From positions 310,001 through 374,000 of the forward strand of contig NW_026515406.1 in the NCBI RefSeq assembly GCF_014898815.1: a stretch of DNA of 64,000 nucleotides, read 5' to 3'. Source of the stretch: Panonychus citri. Taxonomy: Eukaryota > Arthropoda > Arachnida > Trombidiformes > Tetranychidae. The position numbers and the translations under genes were made by a program. Under the pieces are notes generated by a model. That model did not search any database. It had not been told where the DNA came from and worked only from the letters and a program-made list of their open reading frames with translations. Of this stretch, positions 36,001 to 49,238 are shown in pieces (the first letter of the stretch is position 1; every line of letters starts with the position of its first letter).

Positions 36001-39000
36001 CGATATTCAGTCTCAATTTATCATTATTGTCTTTATTTCCAATAATATGGAATAATAATTGCACTTTTTCATTTAATTGTCGAAGTTCATCTTTCTTTTG
36101 ACCAAATTCTCTTTGATCAACACTCGATGGATCTTCTTGTTGATTTAACCAATTTTTCAGTTCGTATAATAAATTCATTACAGTTGAACTAATTTCCATT
36201 ACTTTTTCAATCTCTTGTTTACGTTCACTTGCCATTTGAGATAAATTTTCGTAAATTTTTTCCAGCACATCAACTTCTCGAACCAAATCTTCCGGATCAT
36301 CAGCAAAATCCACAGCAAGTGATGTTTGCTTTTTAACTTTATCAATTTCTTCACGTACATTATCAATCTCTTGAACTAATTTACGACACTCATTGAACTC
36401 TTCCTGGATTACAGTATATTCATAAGAATTAACCTTGAGATCAATAAGATTATCCATCAATTCATTTAACTTTTTCGATAAACTATTCAAACGAATCGCA
36501 AAATCAGTTGGATGCTGATACTTTTTAAACTTCATAACAAGATCTTGATATTGAGACTAAAAATAAGAAAAAAAGAATCAACAATTAAAAATAAACCAAA
36601 TCATCAATCAATTAATCATCACTTACATTTAAGATTGCTAATTGTTCCTCAAGTCTGGATGCAGCTTCCAATCTTTCCTGAGAACGATAATTCTCAATAC
36701 TTTCAGTCAATGTGTCCAGAATTTGTTTATTTGATTTAAACTCTAGATCCAATTTCTGTCAATTGTGAAAAATAAAAAGAAATGATAACATAATTAATGA
36801 CAATAATCTGACAATAAAAGTAATTAGTAGAAGCAATTAATTACATCAACTTCATCCGGCATATCTTCCGCAAGAATATCTTCATCAAAACGCTGTTGAA
36901 GTAAACAATCAACATCTTGAATCCATTTTTGCACTTTTAAAATTTGAGAATCACATTGTTGTGCATAAGTGATTGAAGACTCTAAATCTTGTAATCGTTG
37001 ATGAGCTTGATGTTGTAAACTTTTCCAACGTTGGTCAACCTTATTTATCTCAATTTCAACGGAATCAGAAAAGAAACTCATTGCAATCAATTCATTGGCC
37101 AATTTATGAATACGATCACTACGTTCAACAGGTCGATGTCGTAAATAAGTTTCTAAATCATCATGATTACCAGATATTTCTTCAGCATCGGCAGCCGTTT
37201 GTGGAGATCGCTTTAGTTTTCTGTCCAATTTATCCAACCAATCTTTTTCCATCATAATTAACCTGGTAAATTCACCAAATTTACTATGATTTTGTTTCAA
37301 TGTTGTTAGATATTCTTCTATGGATTCAATCAATGTTTTCAGTGTTTCTTTGATTGTTTCTGTTTTACTTTTCATCTCTTCCAATGATTCGGTGGTGGGT
37401 TGATGACTAGGTGATAAATTGTTTAATAATTTTGACAATTTGTTTGCCTCATCGTTGGTTTTTCGTAATCTCTCTTGTAATGTTCGCCCAGATTTAAAGC
37501 TCTTCTGATAATCATCAACAACCGAATGTTTAACTTCATCAGTCTCAAAGCTTAACGATTCAATGTCTCGTTCAAGCTTTTCAAAAGATTGGCAAACATT
37601 TTTACTACGATTCAAAGCAGTTTCCAATTGTTGAATTTTATCTGATGCTTTCATCCTTAACATTGAACACTTTTCCTTTAGTTTATCCATCCGATCTTGT
37701 AAACACTTTGATCCACCTTGATTGTTATCACCATTGGAATCATCATTGTTATCATCATCGAATTCATCAAATTCAGCAATCAACTGTTCACTTTTTAATA
37801 TAATTAGTGCACAATTGCTTTCTAATGTTATTTTAATATCGTCCAAAACTTTGTTACATTGTTCAACATCACTTTCCAGTGTTTGTATATCACCCAGGGC
37901 AGGACGAAGTTCATTGAGAAAATCAGTTAATTGTTCTACTTCTGATTCAAGAATTGATGTTTCATCGTCAAAAGTAGTCAGGCTTGTTTCCAATTTACGG
38001 TAATTAGCTATTCTATTGAGACACTCATTGTGGCAAAACTCCCAAATCTCTTGTGAAGAGTTACACTTATCTCTCATCTCTTTAACCAAAGTATTGTCAT
38101 TTTGTCCTTGTTGTTGCTGCTTTGAAAGGTTGATAAAATTTTTCTCTTTACATGATGATGATAATGATGATGTTAATGATGATGACGATGATATTTCTGC
38201 GAGTAATGTTTTCAAATGTTTTCCCTCGTTGTCAATCTCATTGAGTAGTTGATTATACTCATCAAGTTGATTAGCATTTAATAACAAATCAAAGTAAACC
38301 TTTGGTTTCTTGGAGAATTTGGTTTCTTTCAATTTCACTAATCTTTCATATGAAGAGTCCACTTTTTGATTTAAATCACTTGGGCAACCATTTGATGTTG
38401 ATGACTGTTGTTGTTGTTGTTGTTGTTGTGTGACTTGAATTTGTTTTTCGGTTGAACCATCGGTGAGTTTAGATTGAGTTAATGATTCACTAACTTTCTT
38501 AAGCAAATTACACAATTGTTCATTCACTTGCTCTCTCTCATTGAAGAAAGAGACAATTTTCTGATAAGATGGTTCTTTGATCGCTGTTCTTAATGTCCGC
38601 TTCAGATCTTCCAACTCTTTACGAAGCTTAGAGATTTTATCTTCTTGAGCTGATAGCACTTTTATCCTTAATTTACAGTTTTCATCAATTTTCTTCAGGA
38701 TATCAGGTGATAAATCACTTAAACTACTTGTTGTTTTTTCGCGTAAAAATTTTTTCGCTGATTCAAGTACAAGAGACATTGCACCAGTTTCGACAACCAT
38801 ACGATTCAACTGAACTAATCCTTGGCGTCTTAATTGACGCTCACGAAGAGTACGATTAACTCGACACCATCTTTCATTAACTGTTTCCACAATTTGTTTA
38901 ATAGATGAGCTCTCCTCATTTTCACCACATTTGGTTAATTCATCCACAAATTCATTTCCTTTGGTAACAAGTGAATCGAATTCTTGTCTTCTCATCTCTA

Positions 39001-41498
39001 GATCACTTTCAGTATCTTCCAAGAAAATTTGCTGCTCCTCTAAAGACATTGAATTCCATGAAGTTGTGCAATTTTCATTAGTAGCTTCTTCCACACCAAT
39101 TACCTCTTCAACACCGGTTAACCAGGTTGTAAACACATCAAGAGCCTTTTGCCACTCCTGAATCAGCCAACTATCAAGCCGACGTTTCTTTGCGCTTGAA
39201 CCAACCAGTTGGTTTGGAGTCGTAGGCGTAGCTACTTTTTGTTGCTGCTTCTGTTGTTGTTGTTGTTTGTTAATGTGGTGAGATGATTCCCCTTCAACCT
39301 GTTTCAGTATTTCATTACCTTCTGTCATGGACTCCTCCCCATTATTATCGGTGGACAGCTCATCAAGTGAGGCCTCATTAATTTTTGAAACAACATGGCT
39401 TAAGGTGTTCATCCTTTGAACCGTTGCCTCCCAAACCTCTTTTAGGGTCTCCATTTTTCTGGTAATAACCAAACCAGCAGCTGATTTCGAGCCAAGCTTA
39501 TTTATTAGCTCGTATGATTCTTCACCTATTTTCAAATACAAAGACCGCTGGCGATCCATTTCAGCCTCCATTCTCTCAAGTCGTTTAACAAGTTCTCCCA
39601 CAAACGAAGAGCCAATATGCATGTCAGCAGCCGCCTCTTCCATTTCCCTTAACCTTCGATCTAACTTAGCTCTCCATGAATTGAATTTATTTTCCTCGTC
39701 GGTGAAATTTTCCCATGAGTGAACAATATCTTCCAAATTTTCTTTACGTTCATGGATAAATTTACGAACCATATTCCATTTCTCAGCTAATGGGGCTAAT
39801 TGATCTTGCAGTTCATCCGGTGGCTTATCCATTGTTGGACTGGATCCTTCACAATCATCATAAATCCAGACAAGGTCACGTAATGAGTCAACAATTTCTT
39901 CTTGTACGTTGAAATCCTGTTGGAAATTCTGTCAGCGATAATTTTCAAAAGAGAGAGAGAAAGAAAGAAAAATTGATAACAATGAAAGAGGAGGAACAAA
40001 TAATTGCTAAAAGAAAGTAAATGATGACATCTCTAAAACTCTTACTTGATAATCTGTCAACTGTTTCTTTAACTCGACAAGATCAGATCCAAAATCGGTA
40101 AACTGACTTAATTTATCCTCAGCAGTGAAAAGCCAATTTCTTAGATGATTAATTTGCTTCTGTTGTAAAATCATCAATGTTTCATGAATATTTTTACGAA
40201 ACTCTAGGGTTTTTAAACTTAATTGTTCCAATCGTTCATTTAACAGGTTCATCTGTAGTTCAAGTTCAGTTCTCTCTTCGGGTGGACATTCTTCTGAGTC
40301 AACAATAGCTTGACCCTCACCCAGTAACTTAGCAACTTCTATTTGAATATCTTTCAGTGAATTGATAAAATCTTCGTGCTCTTTAAATATCTTTCTAACT
40401 TCGGGTAAATTTTTCTCCATCAAATCAATGTCAATCAGATGCTCTTCCGCTTCAAGTATCCAAGTTAACGCTTCCTCCATTTCACCCTTATAGTAATCAA
40501 GCATCTCGGCTATGTCACCATCTTCCTCCTCGTCGTCCTCGTCATCGTCTTCATCATTTCCATTACCCTATAAGAAAAATCAAGTAAAGAGAAACAAAAT
40601 AAAAATTAAATATAATAAACATCAATGGAATAAAACAAAACGCAAAGAAATAAATACATCAACAACAATCAGCCTGGATAGAATTGAGAAAAAAAGCCTT
40701 AAATTCATCAATGAAAAGTAATAACTCAACAAATCAGTAGATTCATTAACAATAAAACCAATTCATTGATTGATTGTCAAAAGCCGAACAGTGAAAGGAT
40801 AGTAACCAGAAAGGAAAATTCAAAAGGCTCAATAATTTTCATCTATTCTTTCTCACCCTTTTCATCATGACAATAATATGGTTGTGTTTATATTAGTTTT
40901 GATTGTAAATCAACCATTTCATTCTCTGATATAAATACAACAAATACAATTAACACCAAGGTGAAGATAAAAGAGAGAAACGAAGATAAAACTTTTCTCA
41001 ACCCAATAATCAGTAGACTCTTTCTCTCTATCTAATTTTTCCTTCAAAACTGAACAATAATAATTCACTCTTATGTCAAGTATTGACACACCGATATAAT
41101 TAAGGAGAGAGAGAGAGAAAATAAAAGAAACCAATAAATAAAGAGAATGAAGAGAGAGAAAGAGAAAGAGAAAGAGAGAAAGAAAAGATAAAATCTCGCC
41201 CGTTCTCTAGCAAGAGAAACAAACAAATTATTATTACATTTGTATTTATCCTAAAGATGGAGAAAAGAAAAATGTTACTCCAAAGAAGAGAGGTGTAAAA
41301 CGACAAGGATAAAATAGAGAGACAACTAGACAGAGAGTCAGAGAGAGAAGATGAAAAAAAAGCATCAACAAGAGAAAAATAATAATAAAAAAAGGCGAGA
41401 TACAGAAAAGATTAACACTCACACACACACACAAGAGAATAGAAAAAAAAACTTACCTTAGATTGACTATTTTCTATTGTGAACGGATCTTCCTCCAT
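27043..41498 (-). CDS. Dystrophin lacking the N-terminal CH domains
   Basis: Seventeen minus-strand exons join in frame to 2936 aa: 41498-41457, 40567-40046, 39928-36845, 36755-36627, 36556-34901, 34827-34717, 34634-34491, 34307-34023, 31282-31171, 31006-30704, 30150-29993, 29894-29473, 29389-29045, 28967-28879, 28805-28088, 27997-27848, 27583-27043. It starts MEEDPFTIENSQSK, passes an acidic stretch, then a long array of spectrin-type helical repeats (about residues 35-2300). A WW domain spans the exon 12/13 splice (NPWERAVAFNKVPYYI, then THWDHP), an EF-hand region follows (about 2340-2550), then a ZZ zinc finger (CNVC...CLLC...CQICF, about 2560-2610) and a C-terminal coiled coil. WW, EF and ZZ together bind beta-dystroglycan. 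The actin-binding calponin-homology pair is absent, so this is either an internal-promoter isoform or a shortened gene. It starts 432 bases from Crk, head to head. Confidence 0.93.
31784..31791. promoter_or_regulatory. TATCGATA (DRE-like) element at the nested gene start
   Basis: A perfect TATCGATA palindrome sits four bases before the ATG of the nested gene. In flies this is the DREF-binding DRE core-promoter motif. The same use in this organism is an inference. Confidence 0.35.
31795..32815 (+). CDS. RS-repeat (Arg/Ser-rich) nuclear-type protein nested in dystrophin intron
   Basis: Two exons, 31795-31972 and 32031-32815, join in frame to 320 aa. The intron is 58 bp with a GTAAGT donor. The N-terminus is Lys/Ser-rich (MPRKKTKSSKRTKKSS) with a long Ser run. 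A short non-repetitive middle (EGGGISEIFHNVARSITPLL) is followed by about 180 residues dominated by SR/RS and KS dipeptides, ending RRSKRI. The repeats come from a hexanucleotide of the AGTCGA type around 32570-32710. No RRM domain is present, so it is not a classical SR splicing factor. RS tracts typically mediate nuclear speckle targeting and splicing-factor contacts. It lies wholly inside a dystrophin intron on the opposite strand. No named family is recognised. Confidence 0.75.
32570..32715 (+). repeat. Degenerate AGTCGA/AGTAGA hexanucleotide array coding for RS repeats
   Basis: Tandem six-base units with variants (AGTCGA, AGTAGA, AGCCGA, AGTCAA) encode alternating Ser-Arg or Ser-Gln. The reverse strand has a matching open frame of Asp/Phe repeats, which is a shadow. 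Confidence 0.85.
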
Positions 41499-41930
41499 CG
41501 TGTAACTATTTCAATTTAAACAAAATTCACGTGAAAACTATAAAAAAGAGACTTAAAAATTTTAATCAAACAGTTAAATCAGAATTAAATTAGATTAAAA
41601 TGAAAAGAATTAAATTAAAAAAGACAAGACAATCAATGACAATCAACTTAACTTGTTGTTGGAAAAAGTTGAGGAAGAAAAGTCCCTAGGGGATGTTACC
41701 TAATTAAAATTTTCTCTTTTAGTTCTTTTTCTCGTCGTTAGATGTCACCTTTTTTCGCAAGAATTTTGGTCAATTTATTTTTCTCATTTTCTCCAATTTT
41801 TTGTAAACATTTTCTTCCTCACTTTTTATGTGTAACATTTTCTTTAACAATTAACTAATTGTGTTTTAATTTCTTTTTTCTGCTAATTGTGGTTTTATAT
41901 GTTCTTGTTAACAACTGCTTCCATCTAATC
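41499..41930. promoter_or_regulatory. Bidirectional promoter region of dystrophin and Crk
   Basis: 432 bases separate the dystrophin start (-) and the Crk start (+). The Crk side is T/C-rich on the + strand (41710-41900), and the dystrophin side is A-rich. No TATA box is obvious at a convincing distance. Confidence 0.55.
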
Positions 41931-43966
41931 ATGGCAGCAAATTTCGATCCCTATGATAAAAACAGGTAGAGTAATTGATTGTTTCTATTTTTTTTCTTCT
42001 CTTAATTTAACATTGGTTTTGATTTTCTCTAATATTTTTATCCAATGGAATTTATTTTATTCTCTTTCTTTCATCTTTTTCATTATTTTTAGCCTTTAAA
42101 AAAAGATGAAAAAGGTCAGAATTATGTCATGATAGATTAATTTCATGTCAATTTATCTGTGAAAATTTGATTGTTCATATTTATGGTTTTCCTTTGATTT
42201 CTATTATTTCCATTGCTTATGTTATAGTCCAATGATAATCTAACATGTCCTGATTTTTTTTTCTTCTATTCTTTTCCATTGAACTGTTAATGGTTAACCA
42301 ATGTTAATTTTCTTCTCTAATATTTGTTTTGTGCTTGTCTTGATTGTGTATCAAGTTCTCTTTCAAATTTGCTTGGCTTCTTTTTCTCAGGATTTTTTTT
42401 CCTCTTTCACTTGTAGCCTGTGGTTGATGTTGTTTTGGCCTTTTAATTGATATTCTCTTATTTCTTTTCTCTTCCACATTCATTATTGTTAACTCTTGGG
42501 CTTCTCGTCTTTCTTTTTCCCATCTTATTTTATCTTCTTCTTCCTACTTCTCCCTCTGGTTGGACAGTTGGTATTTTGGTTCCATGACAAGACAAGAGGC
42601 CATTGACTTATTGAATGCTGAAAATGAAGTGGGAGTGTTTTTGGTGCGAAACAGTAGCTCAATCCTTGGTGATCTTGTTCTCTGTGTTAGGTAACTATTT
42701 TTGCCATTTTCTCTTGTCTATGGTTTTAATTTTGACTGACATTCTATTGTTTTCTTTTCTCTCCTATCCTCTTTATCTAAATTACCATTAATTTTCACTT
42801 GTTCTCATTTTTCTTTCTTTCTTTTCCCACAGAGAAGATTTGAAAGTTAGCCATTACATCATTAATAAAGTTCAGCAATATGACCAGACTCGTTTTCGTA
42901 TGGGCGATCAAATGTTTCCCGATATCCCTTCATTACTGAGCTTTTACAAAATTCATCTCCTGGATACAACTAAACTAAAAAGACCAGTGAGTGGCTAATT
43001 CCCTCTCTCACTTTCCAATACCGATGATTTAACCTTTACATATATTTACTCACTTTATCATCTTTCTAACCATTTGTTTGTGATACTGTTATTATTATGA
43101 TATCACTCAAGCATTTTTCTCTCCCCGATTAATTGTTTGTTTGCTTTTTTCTTTATCTTTACTCTGTTTCTTATAAAAAGGCCACCAAAAGGTCTGAAAA
43201 AGTTCGTGCTAAATATGATTTCGTAGGAAGTGGAGATGATGAAGATCTTCCGTTCAGACGGAATGAAATTTTAACAATCGTCTCTAAAGATGAAGACCAT
43301 TGGTGGACAGCGAGAAATAGGTTGGGCAAAACAGGTTGTATTCCTGTTAATTATGTTGAACCGGTAAGAAAAAAGAGAGAGATTAATTAATTATTGTAGC
43401 TAACAGAGGTTACTAATTAACTTTGAACTTTTCTTATTCTCCATCAAAAAAAAAATTAATATCTCATCTTCTGCATTTCTCTTCCTTTATTTTCTGTCTC
43501 AATTTGCCTCGGGAAAATTATGGAAAAATAAATCATCTCATCAATATCTTCCAGTATGATGATACCCAAAATGAAAATACAACTAGAACTTCCAGTCCGA
43601 TTCCTAGTCAAACCAAACAAATACCCGCTAAACCGCAATATAATACACCTCAGATACAACGACAATTACCCGCCATGGCCAAAGTAACACAAGCAAGAGT
43701 ACCTAATGCATATGATAAAACGGCTTTAAAATTAGAGGTAATTCAAAGTAAACAGAAATAGATTTTTTTTTACTTGTTATTGATTGAATATCTTTTTTTT
43801 TCATTCTATTTCTATCACAAAGGTTGGTGACATAATTAAAGTAATCAAAACAAAATTGGATGGACAATGGGAAGGAGAGTTGAATGGGAAAATTGGACAT
43901 TTCCCATTTAATCATGTTGAATTTATCGATACCGAGAATCCTGAAGAAGAGGATACCAATTCATGA
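41931..43966 (+). CDS. Crk: Crk adaptor protein (SH2-SH3-SH3)
   Basis: Six exons join in frame: 41931-41965, 42568-42690, 42833-42986, 43181-43363, 43555-43737, 43823-43966, giving 273 aa. The SH2 domain begins SWYFGSMTRQEAIDLL and has the phosphotyrosine-binding FLVRNSSS (FLVR motif). The first SH3 (about residues 110-165) has AKYDFVGSGDDEDLPFRRNE and HWWTARN. A linker contains Tyr in KPQYNTPQ, a candidate equivalent of the regulatory Abl site. The second SH3 (about 210-265) starts RVPNAYDKTALKLE and ends FPFNHVEFID. Crk links phosphotyrosine scaffolds such as p130Cas and paxillin to DOCK180 and C3G in migration and engulfment. The length is close to vertebrate Crk-II. An AATAAA at 44244-44249 may end the mRNA. 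Confidence 0.95.
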
Positions 43967-45423
43967 CTTGTGTTCCAATAATTTAATCTAAAGGAAACAA
44001 CAATAATTGTGTATAATTGAAAATCCCTTTCCATTCAACACCATCATCATCATCGCAACAGTAAAAAAAAACACAAATTACACAACAAAAATCATAGGAA
44101 TATACAACACAATTCAACACAACACACACACACTCACAATAAGAAAACACTTAAATTATATACACATAAACAAACATAGAATGAGAAAAAACTTAACAAA
44201 TTAACCCAATGAAAGTTAATTAATTGGGCAAACCTGTTTAAGCAATAAAGATACCCGGCTAATGATTAGCCATATAAAGAGACACCCGACTAACTGAACA
44301 TCCGGAGCTGATGGTCTACTTCCTCCTAATTGATTTTATTTTTGATCAAGTCCTACCATTATACTCTCATTCTCAACACCAACACCACCACACCATCAAC
44401 ATGTATAATTAATTTATATTGAGAGAGAAAAATTGATGAGAAGGAAAAATAAATGGGAGCTAAATTGTTGGAAAAGAAAAGCCATGGAAGGAAGAGGAAG
44501 ACAAATGCAAACTATTGACATTAAATTGTTTGAAAGTCGGAGAGAAATTGTCAACCAGAGTTGATCTTTCTTACCGATGGACCAGAAAACGATATCAAAG
44601 TGAGACCACAACCTAAAGGTTTAACTGGAAGATGAAGAAGACGATAAAAAATATCAATAATCAACGTGAGGCCAAATAATTTCCTCCCATTTAGATGATC
44701 ATCAAGATTGTCACACTACAAATTAACACCAATTTCACATAAAAATACTAAATATATCAACGTTATAATCAAATCACAATCATCATCATCACACATCTCG
44801 ATCATCCTCTTGTATAAAACAAAAAGTTAAACGGAAATTGAAAAGCAACAACAACAACAACAAACTTCATGTGATCAAATCCAGACAACAAAAAGTTGCA
44901 CATGATTTTTTGTACCGTAACAATTAACTAAATTGCGCGAATGCGCTCCCATTATAAGCTAAATTTAATAATGATGACGACAATTAACAACGATACTATT
45001 GTGTTAACCATCAAAAAATTTTGTCACCAACAAAAGTGATTGGAAAGTTTTTATTAATCATTATTATTATTATTTACTTTGTTTCGTTTTCCTCACCATT
45101 ACAGTAATTGAGTTAATCTTTTTAAAATTGTGATTAGATTTTTACATAGATTAGTAATCTAAGATTATTGATTGTGATTGTTTAAAAGATTATCATTATC
45201 ATTTATTTTAAATTTCTTTTCGTCTCATTAAGATAAATATAATTATTACCAGAGATAAAAGTTTATCCCTTCATACAGAAAAGCTGATAAATATACAATG
45301 TATATGTACAAATCTGTTTGGTTTTCATTGATTAAAAGGATTAGTGAAGTTTTTTTTTTGAAAAAAAAGAGGATAAAATAGATTGTTGGATTTAAATAAT
45401 ATTCGATGGGGAATTGATGATAA
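43967..45423. other. Gap between convergent Crk and CDC6
   Basis: 1.46 kb. Contains the AATAAA at 44244-44249, consistent with a Crk poly(A) signal, plus AC-rich and CAA-repeat stretches (44121-44132, 44847-44862). No coding exon is supported. Confidence 0.5.
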
Positions 45424-47149
45424 TCATATAAGAGTATTTATATATTTCATTAGATGTTGAATGAGAGACTTTTCGGAAATTCGTTGGGAAACTTCATCTT
45501 CGTTCACCGATAATGTTATTTTGGTTTGGAACATTTCCTTTGCTTGTTTAATCCTCACTAATCCAGTTGATTCCAAGATTTGACAGATACACAGAAAATC
45601 AGAATTTGATATTTGATTAGATGAAATTCCAGTTTTAGAACAGCATTTGATGAATAATTTATACAGGGTGGGAATGTTCATCTCTTTGTTTTGCCTTTCT
45701 TTACCATAGTAAAGAATACAGCATAAGATAATCTGTTGGTGAATTGTGAGTTCGGTAAAATTTTCCTCGGAGAATAATTTGTTTCCGAAAACGGAATTTA
45801 AAATGGCACTTATGTGTCGAGGTTCAACTAATGGTTTACCAGGATTAAGATCAAAGTTAAGTCGTTTCCGGGGTGATCTACGAGGTGACATTCGAGCCAT
45901 TTTCCTTGGTGAACCCTGATTATCACCATCATCAGCGGTCAGTTTTAATCCAGTTAAGGGATTAGATAAACATTTCTCCCTCTCTGCCATTTCTATTGCT
46001 TGACGGACAATGTCCAGTGCTTTACGAGCATCACCGGTGTATGATGAAACCTTTCGTGCACAGAGTTGAAGGGCATTACTTGAGATTAGTTCAAAAGATG
46101 GATTTAGATATTGTAATCGAGATTGGATAATGTCGATAATCTGGTCTCTTGAATAAGGGCGGAATGAAATTTTCTTGACACTGTTTTGTTCAAAGATACA
46201 GGTCATTTTGTTAAGACTTGATGAGGTTATCGTATTAGCGATACCAATTAAAATTAATTTCGATTTTTTCACTTTAGGCCAATCTAATAGCGCGTCGACC
46301 AGATCCTTGTCTAATTTATCAATTTCGTCGATTGTTAAAATGACCATTTGTCTCGCTTTGGTGATAAATTTCTCAATTGATTCGATCAATTTATCTCGAA
46401 ATCTATAATAGTTTAAGAATAGAAAATTGATTAGATTTGATTGTTGTTCGATTTAAGAGAATTGGAAAATGTTCTCCTTGTAAAATCTTTTCTTACCTGG
46501 TCTTGTCTTTTAATCCAAGATCATCAGCGATCTTTGAATAAATTGTTGTACCTCTTCTGAAATCCATTGAATTGTAAAAAAGCTTAGTGATCTTATAGCT
46601 TTGCTTTAATTTTGTGATGATTGACTGGACGGTCAGAGTTTTACCAGTTCCAGGAGGACCAGAGATGAAAATTGTTGATGATTCTTTAGTGTCGAGACAT
46701 TTTTCTAGAAAATTGGATAAATCTGAGATCTCAGTATCTCGACCAATAATACCGTCAACAGCACCAATAGATAAAAGTCGTTTAGCCTCAACAATCGGGT
46801 TACATTTGACCGGTGAACATTCAGGGGAACTGGTGGCATAAGATAACATCTCCTCGGATTCAGATTGAGGGTCAGGTGTAGGCGGAGGTGTCATGGTGAG
46901 TCCATGGTCGATTTCTTCAAATTTACTCTCAGTAAACTGATTGTCATTATTTTCCTCGGTAACAGCAGCATCATTAAAACTGTCCATTAAATTACGGTGA
47001 CATTTTCTAGGAGTTTTAATGGAAGTGGTTCTTGTCATCATGGTATTTGTCCTTGTTTTAACATTTCTCTCAATAACATTTTTACGATTTTTCACCGGTG
47101 ATGCACATTCAACACGTTGCCGTTTCTGAGCCGATCTGGTGACTACCAT
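45424..47149 (-). CDS. CDC6: CDC6 DNA replication licensing ATPase
   Basis: Two exons, 47149-46497 and 46402-45424, join in frame to 543 aa. The N-terminus is basic with several SP/TP sites (SPVKN, TPRK, TPPPTP), as expected for CDK control. The AAA+ domain has Walker A GPPGTGKT at residues 164-171 and Walker B ILTIDEID at about 239-246. A sensor-1 region (GIANTI) and a sensor-2-like GDARKALDIVRQA follow. A basic SPRRSPRKR insert precedes the C-terminal winged helix (about 410-543). CDC6 loads the MCM helicase with ORC and Cdt1 in G1. The related ORC1 would have a BAH domain and be longer, so CDC6 is preferred. Divergent from SRD5A3 with a 701-base gap. Confidence 0.88.
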
Positions 47150-47850
47150 TTTTATTTATCCAACAAGAGCACAAAAGGCAGATCACAGAAGAAGAAGAAG
47201 AAGAATAAACAGAGAACAGCACAAACACTCTGATAAATCTCAAAGACCAAAGATTCTTATCTGAGTGAAGGAAAGTAAAGGAAAAAAAAACAAAAACCAC
47301 AAGAAGAACAAATGAAAAAAAAAAGTGAAGAGGTCACAAAGAGATTAGAAGTTGAAAAATAAAGCAAACCACAACCAAAAGAATATTAAAAAGATGTTCT
47401 CAAATCAAACAGTTAAAAGTGTAACACAATTAAAATAGAAAATAAAATAAAATCAATGATAATTAAAAAAAGAGAAAATTAAATAAACATCTCAAGTGAA
47501 TGAGCGAGAAGTTAAAAGACAATTAAAAGACAAGGAAGACCTTTAAAGAGGCGCGAATAAAACTCGCGGTCAACAAACAATAACAATCTTTCATCTTCTT
47601 CCCTCCCTCGACTTTTTCGCTCCTTTTTGTCTTCCCCTTCGGAGAAGAAAATCATCCCGACAGATGGAGCCACTTTTCTTCTTTTTCCATTTTTTTTCAT
47701 TTTCTTTTTTTCATTTGATTGCACAATTAACCTAATTTTCTGTTTAATTTTTGTTTATTCAATTGTCTTGAGTATAAAATGTTGTTGATTAATAGAAAAT
47801 AAATTTAGTTAATTTTCACCTTACCCTTTGACCGTTTGTCTTTCATCAAA
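47150..47850. promoter_or_regulatory. Divergent promoter region of CDC6 and SRD5A3
   Basis: 701 bases. The + strand is A/purine-rich near CDC6 (47160-47490) and switches to pyrimidine-rich near 47590-47700, before SRD5A3. A GC-rich core around 47548-47575 may mark the initiation zone. No coding exon is seen. Confidence 0.5.
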
Positions 47851-49238
47851 ATGTTGGAGTTTTTCGTTTCTCTGTTAAATACCAAAGGTAACTTTTGTTT
47901 ATTTTGTTGTTCTTATTGTTTGTTTGTTCATAAATGAATTGATTTAATTTTTCTTTTCTTTTTTTTTGCAATTTAGAAAAACTGGGAATTTCATGGTTTA
48001 TTCTTTTTTGGTTAAGTGTTACGCTAATTGTTGGAGTTATTGGAATTTTCATGTTAACCTGTGAGAAAGTGTTACCAACTTGGTTGGTTGTCCTTTATAA
48101 ATATGGGAAAACATTGGCAACTTTAAGTAATGGTGAACGTAATGCTTATTCAGCTGGGTGTATGAAATTTCTGATGATCAAGAAAAAGTAATAATTAATT
48201 GGATAGATTATCTCTTCACTGTTATATTATGACACTTGTTCTCTCTTTCTCTTTTGTAGATATTTCTCTCATTTCTATGCGATTGCTGGTATAATTAATT
48301 TGATTGTCATTTTGTCCGCTTACTTGTATAAGCTTAAGATAAGAGATTTTGTTTATCCAACATTGAAATTTATTTTCGGTGACATAAATTATGGTTTGTA
48401 ACAATTACATTGATTTTCAATCGATTACTAAATCATTTTCTTTTTCTCTCTTTCAGTTGGACTTGAACCCTATTCTTTCTCAGTTATTTGTCTGATGCAT
48501 ATTACTCGAAGATATCTTGAATGTGTCTTCATTTCTGTATCATCTGATAATGAGATTAACATTATACATTATATGACTGGAATAGTTTTCTATTTAAGTA
48601 TCGCCTTATTCAATGCGAATAATTTGTACGCGACAGTGCACTTTATAAAATGTAACTGAAGAAAAAACAATTTCGCCAATACCCTAACACCTAATTTCAC
48701 ACTTTCCTTTATATGATATACAAAATGTAAACTAATTTTTCGTTTTGCAAATTTGTTATTCACAGGGGAACGACTTTTGATTACATCAATTGGATTTATT
48801 ATCTTTTTCATTGGCCAAACCATTCAACTCTGGGCTCATTATGAATTAGCCCGTTTACGACATGATCCCAATTCCATTAGAAGTTCTCGATGTAATAATA
48901 TCATTCGTAAATTTATTCTTCTTGTTTATCCAACATTTAAATTAACCTCTAAGTCTGATGAAAATTTTTCCACAGTTCGATTTGTAAGACGAGGCACTTA
49001 TTATTTTCCCGATGGCAGGTTATTTAAATATGTCTCATGTCCAAATTATGCCGCTGAAATAATTACTTACACTAGTTTATACCTTTTAACTGATTTCAAT
49101 TACAATTGGTTGGCACTTTACATTTGGGTTATAGTGAATCAAATTATCTCAGCAATATTAACTCATCGATGGTATCAAGTTGCTTTCGCTGAACTTTATC
49201 CAGCTGATCGACGTGCAATTATACCTTTTTTATTGTGA
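47851..49238 (+). CDS. SRD5A3: Polyprenol reductase-like (SRD5A3, steroid 5-alpha-reductase family)
   Basis: Five exons join in frame: 47851-47887, 47977-48187, 48260-48393, 48457-48651, 48766-49238, giving 349 aa. Several hydrophobic membrane segments are spread across exons 2-5. The C-terminal family signature is clear: FPDGRLFKYVSCPNYAAEI followed by HRWYQVAF and the end PADRRAIIPFLL. These form the NADPH-binding and catalytic part of the 5-alpha-reductase fold. HITRRYLEC in exon 4 (about residue 141) matches the RRxxE-type motif. SRD5A3-type enzymes act in the ER in making dolichol from polyprenol, needed for N-glycosylation and GPI anchors, which fits with SLC35A and PIG-C nearby, though clustering is probably chance. 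Convergent with SLC35A. Confidence 0.9.
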
